Shown here piece by piece: positions 1 to 7,662 of a stretch of DNA of 13,684 bases. Location of the stretch: positions 1 through 13,684 of the forward strand of contig SCUC01000393.1 of NCBI GenBank assembly GCA_004322375.1, read 5' to 3'. The translations under genes and the position numbers were made by a program. Below the pieces are notes generated by a model. It ran no database searches, was not told the origin of the DNA, and saw only the letters and a program-made list of their open reading frames with translations. Source of the stretch: Bacteroidota bacterium (GTDB lineage: Bacteria > Bacteroidota > Ignavibacteria > UBA10030 > SZUA-254). The first letter of the stretch is position 1. Every line of letters begins with the position of its first letter.

Positions 1-1010
1 TCTCTGTTGATAAATGTAAACCGTTCGTACGGGTTGCCTGAATACCATGCAATAAAAAATTCTGTCATATATGCCATTCCCACAATCCATGCTGTTGCAA
101 GAATAATTTTACACATCGCGTCAATATGATGAAGCGTAATGTACTCTTCGAAGTGCATCACCTTCCGAACAACCAACATCAACGTCAGCACCATCGCAAA
201 GCCGGAGAACACAGCCCCTGCCACAAAATAGGGAGGAAATATCGTCGCGTGCCAGCCCGGAATGACCGACGTTGCAAAATCCCAGCTTACAATCGTGTGA
301 ACGGAAACAACCAGCGGCGTCGCCAATCCCGCAAGCAGCAGATACACGGTTTCGTATCGTGACCAAACTTTATTAGAGCCCGTCCAGCCTAAGCTGAAAA
401 AATTATAGAGAGTTTTCTTTATTTTTGAAGTCGCCTTATCCCTCAGCGTCGCTAAATCGGGTATCAATCCCACGTACCAAAACACAAGAGAAATTGTAAA
501 ATATGCGCTAATGGCAAACATATCCCACACGAGAGGAGAACGGAAATTTACCCAGAGCGGACCGCGCTCATTCGGATACGGAAGCACCCAAAACGCGAGC
601 CAGGGCCTTCCCATGTGAATGATGGGAAATATCCCCGCGCACATAACGGCAAAAATTGTCATCGCCTCGGCGGAACGGTTGACGCTTGTTCTCCATTTCT
701 GCTTGAACAAAAAGAGAATTGCGGAAATAAGCGTCCCTGCATGACCTATCCCAATCCAGAAAACGAAATTGGTAATATCAAATGCCCAGCCGATGGTATT
801 ATTCAATCCCCACGTGCCGATACCGGTCATAACCTGGTAGGTAATGGCAACTGCTCCTGTTCCTAACAACAAAAGAGCGGCGAGAAAAGCAGCCCACCAG
901 GATGCGCTTGATTTTCTGCCAAGAGGCGCGGTAATATCATTCGTTATTTCTTCTAACGATTTATTTCCCTCTATTAAGGGCTTGCGAAGCATAGAGTACA
1001 TCTCAGCCAT
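1..1010 (-). CDS. actC: ActC, NrfD-family quinol-binding membrane subunit of alternative complex III (partial, C-terminus cut by window edge)
   Basis: This is an integral membrane subunit of the NrfD/PsrC family and the likely quinol-oxidising, proton-path subunit of alternative complex III. I translated it from ATG at 1010-1008; 336 codons are in the window and the frame is open to the edge. About seven hydrophobic segments are visible, at residues 38-60, 75-102, 115-133, 160-184, 218-242, 255-282 and 300-323, where the family has about ten. Family hallmarks are a VSVHTIVSWDFA stretch (235-246), PGWHATIFPPYF (251-262) and WYSGNPYERF (322-331), which are more like ActC than PsrC or NrfD. The start overlaps the actB stop by 8 bases (ATGGCTGA) and follows a strong AGGAGG site with a 9-base spacer, implying translational coupling. 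Usual family length is about 450-490 residues, so roughly a quarter is missing. A polysulfide-reductase membrane subunit is the main alternative, but the pentaheme actA and fused actB neighbours argue against it. Confidence 0.93.
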   Translation of the reverse strand, partial: MAEMYSMLRKPLIEGNKSLEEITNDITAPLGRKSSASWWAAFLAALLLLGTGAVAITYQVMTGIGTWGLNNTIGWAFDITNFVFWIGIGHAGTLISAILFLFKQKWRTSVNRSAEAMTIFAVMCAGIFPIIHMGRPWLAFWVLPYPNERGPLWVNFRSPLVWDMFAISAYFTISLVFWYVGLIPDLATLRDKATSKIKKTLYNFFSLGWTGSNKVWSRYETVYLLLAGLATPLVVSVHTIVSWDFATSVIPGWHATIFPPYFVAGAVFSGFAMVLTLMLVVRKVMHFEEYITLHHIDAMCKIILATAWIVGMAYMTEFFIAWYSGNPYERFTFINR

Positions 1011-3972
1011 TGGCGCTCTCCTCCTCTGACGAATTTCGAACAAGCGTCATGTATCCTACCGAAGGGTATGTCCCGACCTCTTCGAGAACGCGAAAATATC
1101 GGGGGTCTTTCATTTTTGCAGTAACTTCACTTTTCCCGTCATTCATATCGCCGAAGACAATCGCTTTTGCCGGACACGATTGCGCACACGCAGGCTGAAT
1201 TTCTCCATCCTTAACGTTTCTGTTTTCTTTTTTCGCGGCAATTTTCGCCTCCTGGATTCTTTGTACGCATAACGAACATTTTTCCATTATGCCGCGCTCG
1301 CGTACTGCGATGTCCGGGTTCAGAACAAGTTTCTGCATATCGTCTCCATGCTGGTAATCAAACCAGTTGAAGCGACGCACCTTGTACGGACAGTTATTTG
1401 AGCAATATCTTGTGCCGACACAACGATTATACACTTGCTGGTTTAGCCCTTCCGAACTATGAACGGTTGCAAGCACCGGACAGACAGTTTCACAGGGTGC
1501 GTTGCCACAATGCTGGCACAGCATCGGTTGATGAACAACGTCGAGCTTACCCTCATGCTCGTCATAATATCTATCAATTCGTATCCAGGTTAACTCGCGG
1601 TTACGGGCTATTTCGTCTTTACCGACAAGCGGAATATTATTTTCCGCTTGACAGCTTATCACGCAGGCAGAGCAACCAGTGCAGGCGCTTAAATCTATCA
1701 CCATCCCCCAATGATGTCCGGCATAGGTATGGTCATTGGGCCACAGCGATTCCATTTCTATTTTCTTGAAGCTTCCGGCTTTTGCATCTTTACTGTACGC
1801 AGCGAACGTCGTACGCTGCGCTATCTCCCTCGGCTCGCCATGAAATGTATCGAGATGCTCAGGCATTTGAAGCGAATGATATTCTTGTGTGCAGGCGATA
1901 ATGCTGTGTCCATCAATTTTTCGTATCTTCACACCGGAACGATAAACACTCATGCCGCCCGGCGTGAACGTTGCAAAACCAAACACATTTTTCCCTACCA
2001 GTTCTCCTTTGGGAACAGTCGGTTTTGCTTCAAGCCATTGCGGACCGATATTGGTAAACCGGTCAGTCCCTTTTCTTCCGTATCCGATGGGAATCGCAAT
2101 GGTTTGGGGATGTTGCCCCGGCTGTATATGCGCCGGTATCTGTACCGAAAATTTTTCTGTGGAAATTTCTACCCAATCTCCTTGAACAACTCCCAATTCT
2201 GAAGCCAGAGAAGGAGCAAGCGAAACGACATTTTCCCAGGCAATTTTTGTAACAGGGTCGGGAAGCTCCTGAAGCCATGCGTTATGCGCATGACGACCAT
2301 CTAACATCGCGGCGGTTGGATACAACGCTAGATGAAGCGCAGACGATTCTATGCGTCGTAGTGAAAAATCTCTCCGCAACGCCTCGTAATTAAAGGAGAA
2401 CGCCTTATCGTTTTGTTTCTCGATAACTGCATATCCATTTGAAACGGATGTATCCCAGAATGTTTGAAAGCCGCCTCCTCCCTTCGCGTGAATGAAAACA
2501 TGTTCTTCCCAATACCTGCGTATGGCATCGTAAGCCGTTGTCTTGCTGCCCGACCACACGGCAATATCTTCCACGAACGGTCGCGTGTTCCCGAATGCCG
2601 GAATGACAGGCTGTGTAATTGAAAACACCCCTGCAACCGGCTCGGCGTCATTCCACAGTTCAAGAGCGTGAGGCTCAGGGCAAACAAACTCCGCCGCCGA
2701 TGCCGTTTCATCCATTCTGGTTGCAATTGCAACAGTGAGAGGAATTTTCTTCATCAGCGAAGCAAACTCGTTCCCTTCGGGCAAGCTATATACAGGGTTT
2801 GTGCCGACAACAAACAGCGCGGAAATTGCGCCCTCCTTCATTTCCGCGAGCAAGTCTTGCATCGCTTCATCGCTTTCTTGATGTTGCAGCGACGGGAGAT
2901 TGATATCGAGAGTATGCCCATAATTACCCAGCACTTCATTGATGTAGTTGACAAGGAGCTGGGAATTCAAATCATTCAACCCGCAAACGACTAACGATTT
3001 CCCGCGCGCGTTCCATAGCTCTTTCGCAAGCGCTGCAAATTTTTCGTCTCTTCCTGTGTGAACAGGCGACGGAACGCCTGCCAGAGTAGAAATTTCTTCA
3101 GCAACTTGCTGAATGGCAAGCTGAATTTCATGATAGGAAGTAGCGAGCCGCATATCGGCATTGGAACCGGTAAGAGACATTCTCGCTTCAACCTGTATAT
3201 GTTTTAAAAATTTAGATTTACCGCCATCGAGAATTCTTCCTTTTCTATAGGCGCTCGTAAACTCAACGGGAGAAATCCATGTTCCTAAAAAATCGGCGTC
3301 AAAGCTGACGATGACTTCCGCCTCCTGGAATTTGTAGCGTGGAAGAACGCGAACTCCATGCGTGAGAGAATGCGCGTCTATTATTGAAGAACAGGATAAC
3401 GCTTCATACTGAATATGCTTTGCGTCGCTATAGCCGGAGAGAAGTTTCTGTATTAACGATTGTAACGTGGGGCTCGTTATCGTGCCTGTCAACAAGCGAA
3501 CCTTTCCACCTTCATTCCTTATGGATTGAAGGCGTGAGCTTATTTCCCGGTCAAGAGCATCCCATTCAACCTGCGCTCCGTTTCTTGTCGGGTACATCAA
3601 TCGCTGCGAATCGTATAATTCCAGCAAGTGCGCCTGTCCTACCGGACACAAGCCGCCTTCCGATACAGGATGCTGAGGATTTCCTTCCAGCTTTATCGGA
3701 CGCCCATCGCGGTTCTTTGCCATCACTCCGCATCCGGCGCTGCATCCTCCGCACGTTGTGGCATACCATGATGCTACTCCGGGCGTAACCTCCTCCGGCT
3801 TGATGAGAAACGGAATCGCCTTTTCGACTTTCGCCGGTTGGCATCCGGTAATTGCCGCGACCCCGAATGTAAATCCTGCGAGCCTAAGAAAATCCCGCCT
3901 TCCTATTCCTTGCTGAACAGGAAGCTCAGGTTCATTTCCCGATAACGATTTTTTTGTATCTAATGCCGACAT
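1003..3972 (-). CDS. actB: ActB, fused molybdopterin-oxidoreductase-like / four-cluster ferredoxin subunit of alternative complex III
   Basis: This is the 989-residue periplasmic electron-transfer subunit of alternative complex III. The N-terminus has an extended Tat-type signal: about 24 residues precede RRDFLRLAGF (25-34), and a lipobox-like ITGC ends at Cys44. Residues about 65-700 are a molybdopterin-oxidoreductase-like domain (B1) that in characterised ActB binds no Mo cofactor. It keeps a four-Cys motif, C74-x2-C77-x3-C81-x27-C109. Residues about 750-960 are a ferredoxin-like domain (B2) with Cys at 764, 767, 770, 774; 819, 822, 827, 831; 851, 857, 861; 899, 902; 929, 933. That is 15 cysteines, matching three [4Fe-4S] plus one [3Fe-4S] cluster; the CVGTRYC spacing (851-857) is typical of ActB. 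The gene starts 36 bases after the actA stop with only a weak purine stretch upstream, and overlaps actC by 8 bases. A catalytic molybdoenzyme is unlikely given the fusion and its neighbours. Confidence 0.95.
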   Translation of the reverse strand: MSALDTKKSLSGNEPELPVQQGIGRRDFLRLAGFTFGVAAITGCQPAKVEKAIPFLIKPEEVTPGVASWYATTCGGCSAGCGVMAKNRDGRPIKLEGNPQHPVSEGGLCPVGQAHLLELYDSQRLMYPTRNGAQVEWDALDREISSRLQSIRNEGGKVRLLTGTITSPTLQSLIQKLLSGYSDAKHIQYEALSCSSIIDAHSLTHGVRVLPRYKFQEAEVIVSFDADFLGTWISPVEFTSAYRKGRILDGGKSKFLKHIQVEARMSLTGSNADMRLATSYHEIQLAIQQVAEEISTLAGVPSPVHTGRDEKFAALAKELWNARGKSLVVCGLNDLNSQLLVNYINEVLGNYGHTLDINLPSLQHQESDEAMQDLLAEMKEGAISALFVVGTNPVYSLPEGNEFASLMKKIPLTVAIATRMDETASAAEFVCPEPHALELWNDAEPVAGVFSITQPVIPAFGNTRPFVEDIAVWSGSKTTAYDAIRRYWEEHVFIHAKGGGGFQTFWDTSVSNGYAVIEKQNDKAFSFNYEALRRDFSLRRIESSALHLALYPTAAMLDGRHAHNAWLQELPDPVTKIAWENVVSLAPSLASELGVVQGDWVEISTEKFSVQIPAHIQPGQHPQTIAIPIGYGRKGTDRFTNIGPQWLEAKPTVPKGELVGKNVFGFATFTPGGMSVYRSGVKIRKIDGHSIIACTQEYHSLQMPEHLDTFHGEPREIAQRTTFAAYSKDAKAGSFKKIEMESLWPNDHTYAGHHWGMVIDLSACTGCSACVISCQAENNIPLVGKDEIARNRELTWIRIDRYYDEHEGKLDVVHQPMLCQHCGNAPCETVCPVLATVHSSEGLNQQVYNRCVGTRYCSNNCPYKVRRFNWFDYQHGDDMQKLVLNPDIAVRERGIMEKCSLCVQRIQEAKIAAKKENRNVKDGEIQPACAQSCPAKAIVFGDMNDGKSEVTAKMKDPRYFRVLEEVGTYPSVGYMTLVRNSSEEESANG
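1020..1025 (-). promoter_or_regulatory. Ribosome binding site of actC
   Basis: AGGAGG lies nine bases before ATG 1010, within the last codons of actB. It is the strongest Shine-Dalgarno match in the window and fits coupled synthesis of the two tightly associated subunits. Confidence 0.75.
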
Positions 3973-4008
3973 TCTATTGTTTCTTAGAAATTTTGTTTCA
4001 CGACCATC

Positions 4009-4665
4009 TTAAAAATGACACGCAGTACAATCTGTTGAAGCATGAACCTGCTTTCCATTAATTCCATTTGCATTTGCATCTCTATGGCAATTAACGCACC
4101 ACCCCATGGAAAGGTCATTGACCTGGCGGACTCGTTCCATAGTTTCAACTGCGCCGTGACAGGTTTGACATTCTACACCCGTTGCTACATGTACGCTATG
4201 ATTGAAATAGACAAAGTCCGGGACATTGTGAATTTTTTTCCAGACTATCGGCGCTTTCTTTTTTGTAGAATCGGGCTTTGCCTCATCGGTTACTCCCATG
4301 GCATTATAAATTTTCTTAATTTCGGAAGCAACGAGCAGTCTCGGCTTTCGTTGTTCTTTATCTGCTGCATCATTTTCCGCTTTTACGTCAACCCATGGAG
4401 CGGAAACAAACCGGTGGCAATTCATGCACACATTCGCCGATGGAATGCCGGCATGTTTTCCCTGTTCAGCAGACGAGTGGCAATGCAAACAGGCAATACC
4501 AAGCTCTCCGGCATGGAGACGATGGGAATAGGCAATTGGCTGCAGGGGTTCATATCCCGTATCGTTTCCGGGAAGAGCGAAATTCCGCGTCACTGAAGAG
4601 AATAAATTTGCTGCCGTTAGAACTATGGCGCAAGAAAGAAATATTGTTAAAAGCCGACTCTTCAT
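4009..4665 (-). CDS. actA: ActA, membrane-anchored pentaheme cytochrome c of alternative complex III
   Basis: This is a 218-residue multiheme c-type cytochrome that should pass electrons from the quinol-oxidising core toward a periplasmic acceptor. Five CXXCH heme sites are visible: CLHCH 59-63, CMNCH 80-84, CQTCH 166-170, CVNCH 190-194 and CTACH 213-217. The last ends one residue before the C-terminus. Residues 4-22 are hydrophobic and look like a signal or uncleaved membrane anchor, as expected for ActA. QPIAYSHRLHAGELGI (42-57), PDFVYFNHSVH (149-159) and LSMGWCVNCHR (185-195) match the ActA/class III cytochrome family. A charged Lys/Glu-rich linker (about 94-140) separates hemes 2 and 3. 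I chose ATG at 4665, not an upstream in-frame ATG at 4719 that overlaps narK2. The chosen start has AGGTGA seven bases upstream and puts the hydrophobic leader at the N-terminus. The gene begins 11 bases after the narK2 stop, tying the act genes to the nar operon. Confidence 0.94.
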   Translation of the reverse strand: MKSRLLTIFLSCAIVLTAANLFSSVTRNFALPGNDTGYEPLQPIAYSHRLHAGELGIACLHCHSSAEQGKHAGIPSANVCMNCHRFVSAPWVDVKAENDAADKEQRKPRLLVASEIKKIYNAMGVTDEAKPDSTKKKAPIVWKKIHNVPDFVYFNHSVHVATGVECQTCHGAVETMERVRQVNDLSMGWCVNCHRDANANGINGKQVHASTDCTACHF

Positions 4666-4672
4666 CCGTTTA

Positions 4673-4678
4673 TCACCT
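4673..4678 (-). promoter_or_regulatory. Ribosome binding site of actA
   Basis: AGGTGA lies seven bases before ATG 4665 and overlaps the narK2 stop codon (TAG, 4679-4677). It decides the actA start and suggests that ribosomes finishing narK2 can reinitiate on actA. Confidence 0.75.
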
Positions 4679-6029
4679 AACTGGGCTTCTCGCATCCCTT
4701 CCGGTTGTAGTACCACCAATTGATAAATGTGGCAACCAGAAAAAACACTATCAATCCTGCATAAAAATTATTGGCGTTGCCCGTCGCGCCGATAACCGCT
4801 CCTATGATTGATGAGAATAAAAATGGACCGTACGCGGCAACAGCGGCGGTCCATCCGATAACGCCCGCTCCCTGGCGCGGGTTATGAGCAAAGATAATCG
4901 GGTATTGCCTGAACGTTGCCGCATTACCGATACCTGTAAAGAAAAACATTGCCAGCATCACGGTAACAAACATCGGGAAAGCATCCAACGATGCGGGCGC
5001 CACCAATCCTAAAGAAATCATCAACACTGCTCCGACCAGCAACCCGATGCCGGAACTTGTCGTTAATATCGCTCCGCCTGTTTTATCGGAAACGAAACCA
5101 AAAATAATTCTGCTTACCGAGCCGATGAGTGGACCATAAAAAGCATATTGGAGAGGATCCGGCGCGTTCGGAAAATTTCCATATAAGCTCTTTATCATCA
5201 TGGGAAACACGGCAGAAAGTCCTGCAAATGTTCCGAACGTCATGACATACGTAATCGTGCAGAACCAAGTATGCTTATCTTTAAAAATATCTAGCTGCTC
5301 TTTGAACGTGGCTTTTACAGGAATACTTTTGAGAAAGAGCCAGCTGACAATCGTCATGAGAATCAGGAAGGGAACGTACCACAACGCCGCGCTTTGAAGA
5401 TAAATTTGTGATGTTCCCACAATTGTTTTTGTTTGCGGATGTATCGTCGTAAACGTTTCCGATGCCCCGTACAATGCAACTCCGAGAATCAATGGAGTAA
5501 TAAATTGCGCTATGCTCACGCCCAGATTTCCCAATCCTGCTTGAATTCCTAACGCTGTTCCTTTCAGCCTCTTCGGAAAAAATAAATTCGTGCTTGGCAT
5601 AAAGGAGGAGAAATCTCCTCCTCCCAATCCGGCGGTAAACGCTAACACCATAAATACCCAAAACGGCGTATCCGTATCCATCACCGCAAATCCGATACCG
5701 AGACAGGGAAGAATCTTGATAAACGTTGAAAGCGTAATAACGTTTCTTGTTCCAAAAATCGGAATTAAAAATGTATGAATAATGCGCAATGTCCCTCCTG
5801 CAAGTCCCGGCATCGCGGCAAGCCAGAAAAGCTGTTTCGTGTCAAACTGAAACCCTATCCCAGGCAATTTCACGACTATCGCGCTCATCATAAACCAGGT
5901 CGCGAACGAAAAGGTAAGGCTGACGGTGGTAATCCATAACGTGCGCCACGCGACGTTCTTACCCCGTTCCTGCCAGAACTGCTCGTTCTCAGGATCCCAG
6001 TGTTCCAACCATGAAGAAGACAAACTCAT
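4677..6029 (-). CDS. narK2: NarK2/NarT-type nitrate/nitrite transporter (MFS)
   Basis: This is a 450-residue major facilitator protein with about 12 membrane segments, predicted to move nitrate in and nitrite out across the cytoplasmic membrane. The hydrophilic N-terminus WDPENEQFWQERGKNVAWRTLW (split around residues 11-32) resembles the E. coli NarK N-terminus. The substrate-binding arginines of NarK (R89 and R305 in E. coli) align with R82 in TM2 (GGTLRII) and R307 in TM8 (GSVSRIIFG). The first nitrate signature is present as KGTALGIQAGLGNLG (156-170). The second reads GAGVIGWTAAVAAYG (387-401), with Ala at positions that are Gly in NarK1. GGGDFSSFMPSTNLFFPKR (136-154) is closer to NarT/NarK2 of Gram-positive bacteria than to E. 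coli NarK. It begins 19 bases after narK1 with AGGA six bases before the ATG. Whether it works as antiporter or symporter cannot be settled from sequence. Confidence 0.93.
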   Translation of the reverse strand: MSLSSSWLEHWDPENEQFWQERGKNVAWRTLWITTVSLTFSFATWFMMSAIVVKLPGIGFQFDTKQLFWLAAMPGLAGGTLRIIHTFLIPIFGTRNVITLSTFIKILPCLGIGFAVMDTDTPFWVFMVLAFTAGLGGGDFSSFMPSTNLFFPKRLKGTALGIQAGLGNLGVSIAQFITPLILGVALYGASETFTTIHPQTKTIVGTSQIYLQSAALWYVPFLILMTIVSWLFLKSIPVKATFKEQLDIFKDKHTWFCTITYVMTFGTFAGLSAVFPMMIKSLYGNFPNAPDPLQYAFYGPLIGSVSRIIFGFVSDKTGGAILTTSSGIGLLVGAVLMISLGLVAPASLDAFPMFVTVMLAMFFFTGIGNAATFRQYPIIFAHNPRQGAGVIGWTAAVAAYGPFLFSSIIGAVIGATGNANNFYAGLIVFFLVATFINWWYYNRKGCEKPS

Positions 6030-6048
6030 ACTCTATCCTGCTCTTGCT

Positions 6049-7641
6049 TTAACCGATATTGGCTGGAATGATAGTTTTCTTTGTTGTGAAGCCGCGACTC
6101 TCCCCAACTGCGGTATTGACATGAACCGGGATTTCCATTGGTGAAAGAGAGGCTGTATCCTCAAGCTGGCGAGAGAGTGTCGGAACTCGTTCTCTCATCA
6201 GTTTCCGTACAGTCATATACATCCACACATGGCATATCAACGTAACGATGAAAAAGAACATCCAGGCGGTTGTCCAGATGCCTGTAGCTTTAAGCAAATA
6301 CCCGAAAATAATCGGACCCACAAATCCGCCGAGACCTCCAATCACTCCGACGATTCCTCCCACAACACCTACGTCCTGGGGATAATATTCAGGGATAAAT
6401 TTATATACAGCGGCTTTCCCAATCCCCATCATGATGCCGACGATAAAAACAAGAATTGTAAAAATCCAGACGTTCGCTTGAAAATAGATATGAGTGGTGC
6501 CTTTCGCCAGCAATTGTTTTTTTACAACTTCATCTCCAACTTTGACAGCAGGTTCCTGCCAGAAAGTAAATGTCGGCAGCACTAAGCTCCCTTCTTGCAT
6601 TTCTTCACGTGCGTCGGCAGGTTTTGAAAGCAGCTTGTATTCTTTGCCGCCGGCGACGATTGTAGTTGCATTGACCTCTGTTACAATACCACCCTTGTCA
6701 GCCATAACACCTTGCCCCGGCGATTCTATATCCATCTTGGGAACAAAGAGAAAAACAAAACAGACCAAGCACGAACCGAAAACCCAATACATAATCGCTC
6801 TGGCTCCATACTTATCGGAAAGCCAACCACCTAACGCCCGTATCACTCCGGATGGCAGGCTAAAAATGGAAGCCATCAAGCCTGCTGTGGCAATGCTCAT
6901 GGAATAGGCATTAACATAATACGGGATAAGCCATTGCGCCAGCGCGACAAATCCGCCGAACACGATAAAATAATACAGCCCGAATCGCCATACCCTTGCA
7001 TACTTCAACGGAGCCAACCGTTGTCTGAGCGTCATCGCCTGTCCGTGCTCTATCTTTTTCGTGTAGCTGAAGAAAAAGAAAAGAATCGCCATGATGAGCA
7101 ACGCGAGCGCGTAAATTTTCGGCATCATTCTCCAATAGTCAAGATTCTGATTGCCATCGGTCAAAGTCTTTAAGAGATAAGGCATTCCCAAGCTGGTTAT
7201 TGCAGAGCCGGCGTTACCCATTCCGAAAATCCCGAGCGCAGTCCCCTGGTTTTCTTTCTTAAACCAAATGGAAGAGTAAGCAATCCCCACCGCAAACGCC
7301 GCGCCTGAAATTCCAAATCCTAAGCTGCATAACATAAATTGCTCGTATGTTGTTGCATACCCAAGAAGATATGTCGGAATCGCCGCGACAAGCATCAAGA
7401 TTCCATACACGATTCTCCCGCCATATTTATCCGTTAGCACGCCGATGGGCAATCGTAATATCGAGCCTGTAAGAACAGGGATTCCGATAAGCCAGCCTAT
7501 CTGGGCTTTATCCCATGAAAAAATTCCTTGCTCAACAAGATATGTTACCAAAACGCCATTCATCGTCCAGACTGCAAAACACACAGTGAAGGCAATCGTG
7601 TTTAGTGTTAACACTTGAACCGCTTTACGCCGCTCGGTCAT
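6049..7641 (-). CDS. narK1: NarK1-type nitrate transporter (MFS) with a large periplasmic loop insertion
   Basis: This is a 530-residue major facilitator nitrate transporter of the NarK1 type, a subfamily generally regarded as nitrate/proton symporters. It has a short cytoplasmic N-terminus leading straight into TM1 (12-35). R63 in TM2 (ILRLPIG) and R268 in TM8 (GVIRALGG) match the nitrate-binding arginines. Nitrate signatures are GIFGMGNAGSA (137-147) in TM5 and the Gly-rich VGGIVGVIGGLGGFVGP (427-443) in TM11. Usual NarK length is 400-470; the excess is a roughly 90-residue hydrophilic insertion (301-391) between TM9 and TM10 and a roughly 50-residue C-terminal tail (481-530). By topology the insertion is periplasmic and the tail cytoplasmic. 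The insertion has beta-rich stretches and VKVGDEVVKKQLLAKG (366-381), which resembles barrel-sandwich folds. The gene starts 21 bases after narI, with AAGGAG six bases before the ATG. Confidence 0.93.
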   Translation of the reverse strand: MTERRKAVQVLTLNTIAFTVCFAVWTMNGVLVTYLVEQGIFSWDKAQIGWLIGIPVLTGSILRLPIGVLTDKYGGRIVYGILMLVAAIPTYLLGYATTYEQFMLCSLGFGISGAAFAVGIAYSSIWFKKENQGTALGIFGMGNAGSAITSLGMPYLLKTLTDGNQNLDYWRMMPKIYALALLIMAILFFFFSYTKKIEHGQAMTLRQRLAPLKYARVWRFGLYYFIVFGGFVALAQWLIPYYVNAYSMSIATAGLMASIFSLPSGVIRALGGWLSDKYGARAIMYWVFGSCLVCFVFLFVPKMDIESPGQGVMADKGGIVTEVNATTIVAGGKEYKLLSKPADAREEMQEGSLVLPTFTFWQEPAVKVGDEVVKKQLLAKGTTHIYFQANVWIFTILVFIVGIMMGIGKAAVYKFIPEYYPQDVGVVGGIVGVIGGLGGFVGPIIFGYLLKATGIWTTAWMFFFIVTLICHVWMYMTVRKLMRERVPTLSRQLEDTASLSPMEIPVHVNTAVGESRGFTTKKTIIPANIG

Positions 7642-7647
7642 TGCTCT

Positions 7648-7653
7648 CTCCTT
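7648..7653 (-). promoter_or_regulatory. Ribosome binding site of narK1
   Basis: AAGGAG sits six bases before ATG 7641 in the short gap after the narI stop. It is a near-perfect Shine-Dalgarno site and supports the start used for narK1. Confidence 0.75.
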
Positions 7654-7662
7654 GCCATCCTG

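Noticed and set aside
1711..2202. Plus-strand open frame of 163 codons inside actB
   Set aside because: It is antisense to a strongly conserved actB region, has no recognisable domain and no ribosome site worth noting. It is a shadow frame, like the other plus-strand frames in the window.
1003..3972. actB as a formate dehydrogenase, polysulfide or tetrathionate reductase catalytic subunit
   Set aside because: The molybdopterin-like half is fused to a 15-Cys ferredoxin half and flanked by a pentaheme cytochrome and an ActC-type membrane protein, which is the alternative complex III arrangement.
3973..4008. Possible terminator or promoter between actA and actB
   Set aside because: The 36-base gap is AT-rich but shows no stable hairpin with a T run and no convincing -35/-10 pair.
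4666..4719. An upstream in-frame ATG at 4719 for actA
   Set aside because: It would put 18 hydrophilic residues before the signal/anchor segment and overlap narK2. The ATG at 4665 has a proper AGGTGA site.
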